DNA of 64,000 nucleotides from Primula veris (taxonomy: Eukaryota > Streptophyta > Magnoliopsida > Ericales > Primulaceae), in the NCBI GenBank assembly GCA_963682055.1, contig OY821741.1, positions 27,164,711 to 27,228,710 on the forward strand. Direction: 5' to 3'. Under the pieces are notes generated by a model. It was not told where the DNA came from, ran no database searches, and saw only the letters and a list, made by a program, of their open reading frames with translations. Positions 63,534 to 64,000 of this stretch are shown here, one piece after another. A program made the translations under genes and the position numbers. Numbering within the stretch: position 1 is the stretch's first letter; each line of letters starts with the position of its first letter.

Positions 63534-64000
63534 CCTACGAATATTATATACCAACCTATATATGTATTCATCCCACATATGATATTGAGACATACAAGCA
63601 TAAAGAACTACTATTTTTAATTTTTGGTCATGTTTTGCTTCCTTAGTTATGCCGATGGTTGTAACTTTAGTTTTTTTTTTCAGAATGCAGGTTTACAAGA
63701 AGATTTCAGCATCTGAAAGTAGAGTAATATTATCCACCACTTATTGATTTTTTAGTGAAGATATATTAATTTATGATTTTTCTTTACTTAGAAAATCAAA
63801 GAAAGTAATCAAAGAAGTGTTTTTTCAAAACATACAAATCTTGGGATTTGTCCATGTTCAGTAAGTATTTCTTTTCTTTTTTGTATCCAGGTTCTTCAAT
63901 AACTGGCCAAACAAAGTGCACATGGAACAGTTTGTACCGAAGATTCGTGTTAAAAACATGTAGGTTGAGAAATATAATTTGCTATCCTATTTGCTTGCTC
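63534..64000. other. Intergenic sequence
   Basis: No gene or repeat recognised. The sequence after the direct repeat should be what followed 58441 before the retroposition. Confidence 0.5.

Overview
The window is plant nuclear DNA, most likely from a eudicot. It is AT-rich and dominated by nested LTR retrotransposons of plant lineages (Ty1-copia, Athila-type and chromovirus-type Ty3-gypsy), with relics of plant nuclear genes (an RNA polymerase IV/V subunit 4, a NAC transcription factor, a poly(A)-binding protein) and a CACTA-type MITE. I cannot name the species. No intact protein-coding gene of the host is visible; every recognisable coding region is broken or partial.

Layout. (1) 478-11384: a minus-strand copia element whose RNase H is split by an Athila-like element (873-7437) and whose integrase is split by a solo LTR of the same Athila family (9673-10722, TSD TGTTT). 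A 2.0 kb LTR of a second, SIRE-like copia (11385-13385) cuts its 5' side. (2) 14251-31110: a plus-strand copia whose 5' LTR was split by a minus-strand chromovirus-like gypsy (14980-27434, TSD TAGAT). That element was itself split by a young non-coding LTR element (16155-22961, TSD ATGTT, LTRs differing at 4 of 212 positions). (3) 31890-45020: a host segment with a paralogous copy at 57015-58060, interrupted by a Tekay-type chromovirus (32987-44703, TSD TCAAG) that carries a foreign solo LTR (40960-43205, TSD CGGGA) in its own LTR. (4) 45-58 kb: the least repeat-covered part, with a TATGCA-rich minisatellite, a NAC exon relic followed by a three-copy 330 bp tandem repeat, a poly(A)-binding-protein MLLE relic, a CACTA MITE, a solo Tekay LTR (TSD GTAGT) and a duplicated promoter-like block. 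(5) 58426-63533: what looks like a processed retrocopy of the NRPD4/NRPE4 gene, bounded by 16 bp near-identical direct repeats and a 15-A tail and later split by a minus-strand copia (58479-62606).

The most unusual object is the non-coding LTR element at 16155-22961. Between its LTRs there is no gag or pol. Instead, about 5 kb (16.4-21.5 kb) is crowded with short inverted repeats that read as hairpins. Many share an 8-nt loop (ACGACAGG on the plus strand, CCTGTCGT on the element's sense strand) closed by stems of unrelated sequence. A second repeat family near the 3' end keeps its loop while the two stem arms change together, the pattern expected of selected RNA structure. An independent case of co-varying stems occurs in the triplicated repeat inside the Tekay LTRs.

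The elements work as genome parasites at different stages of decay: autonomous families supply gag and pol, the non-coding element probably depends on a relative in trans, and solo LTRs record recombinational loss.
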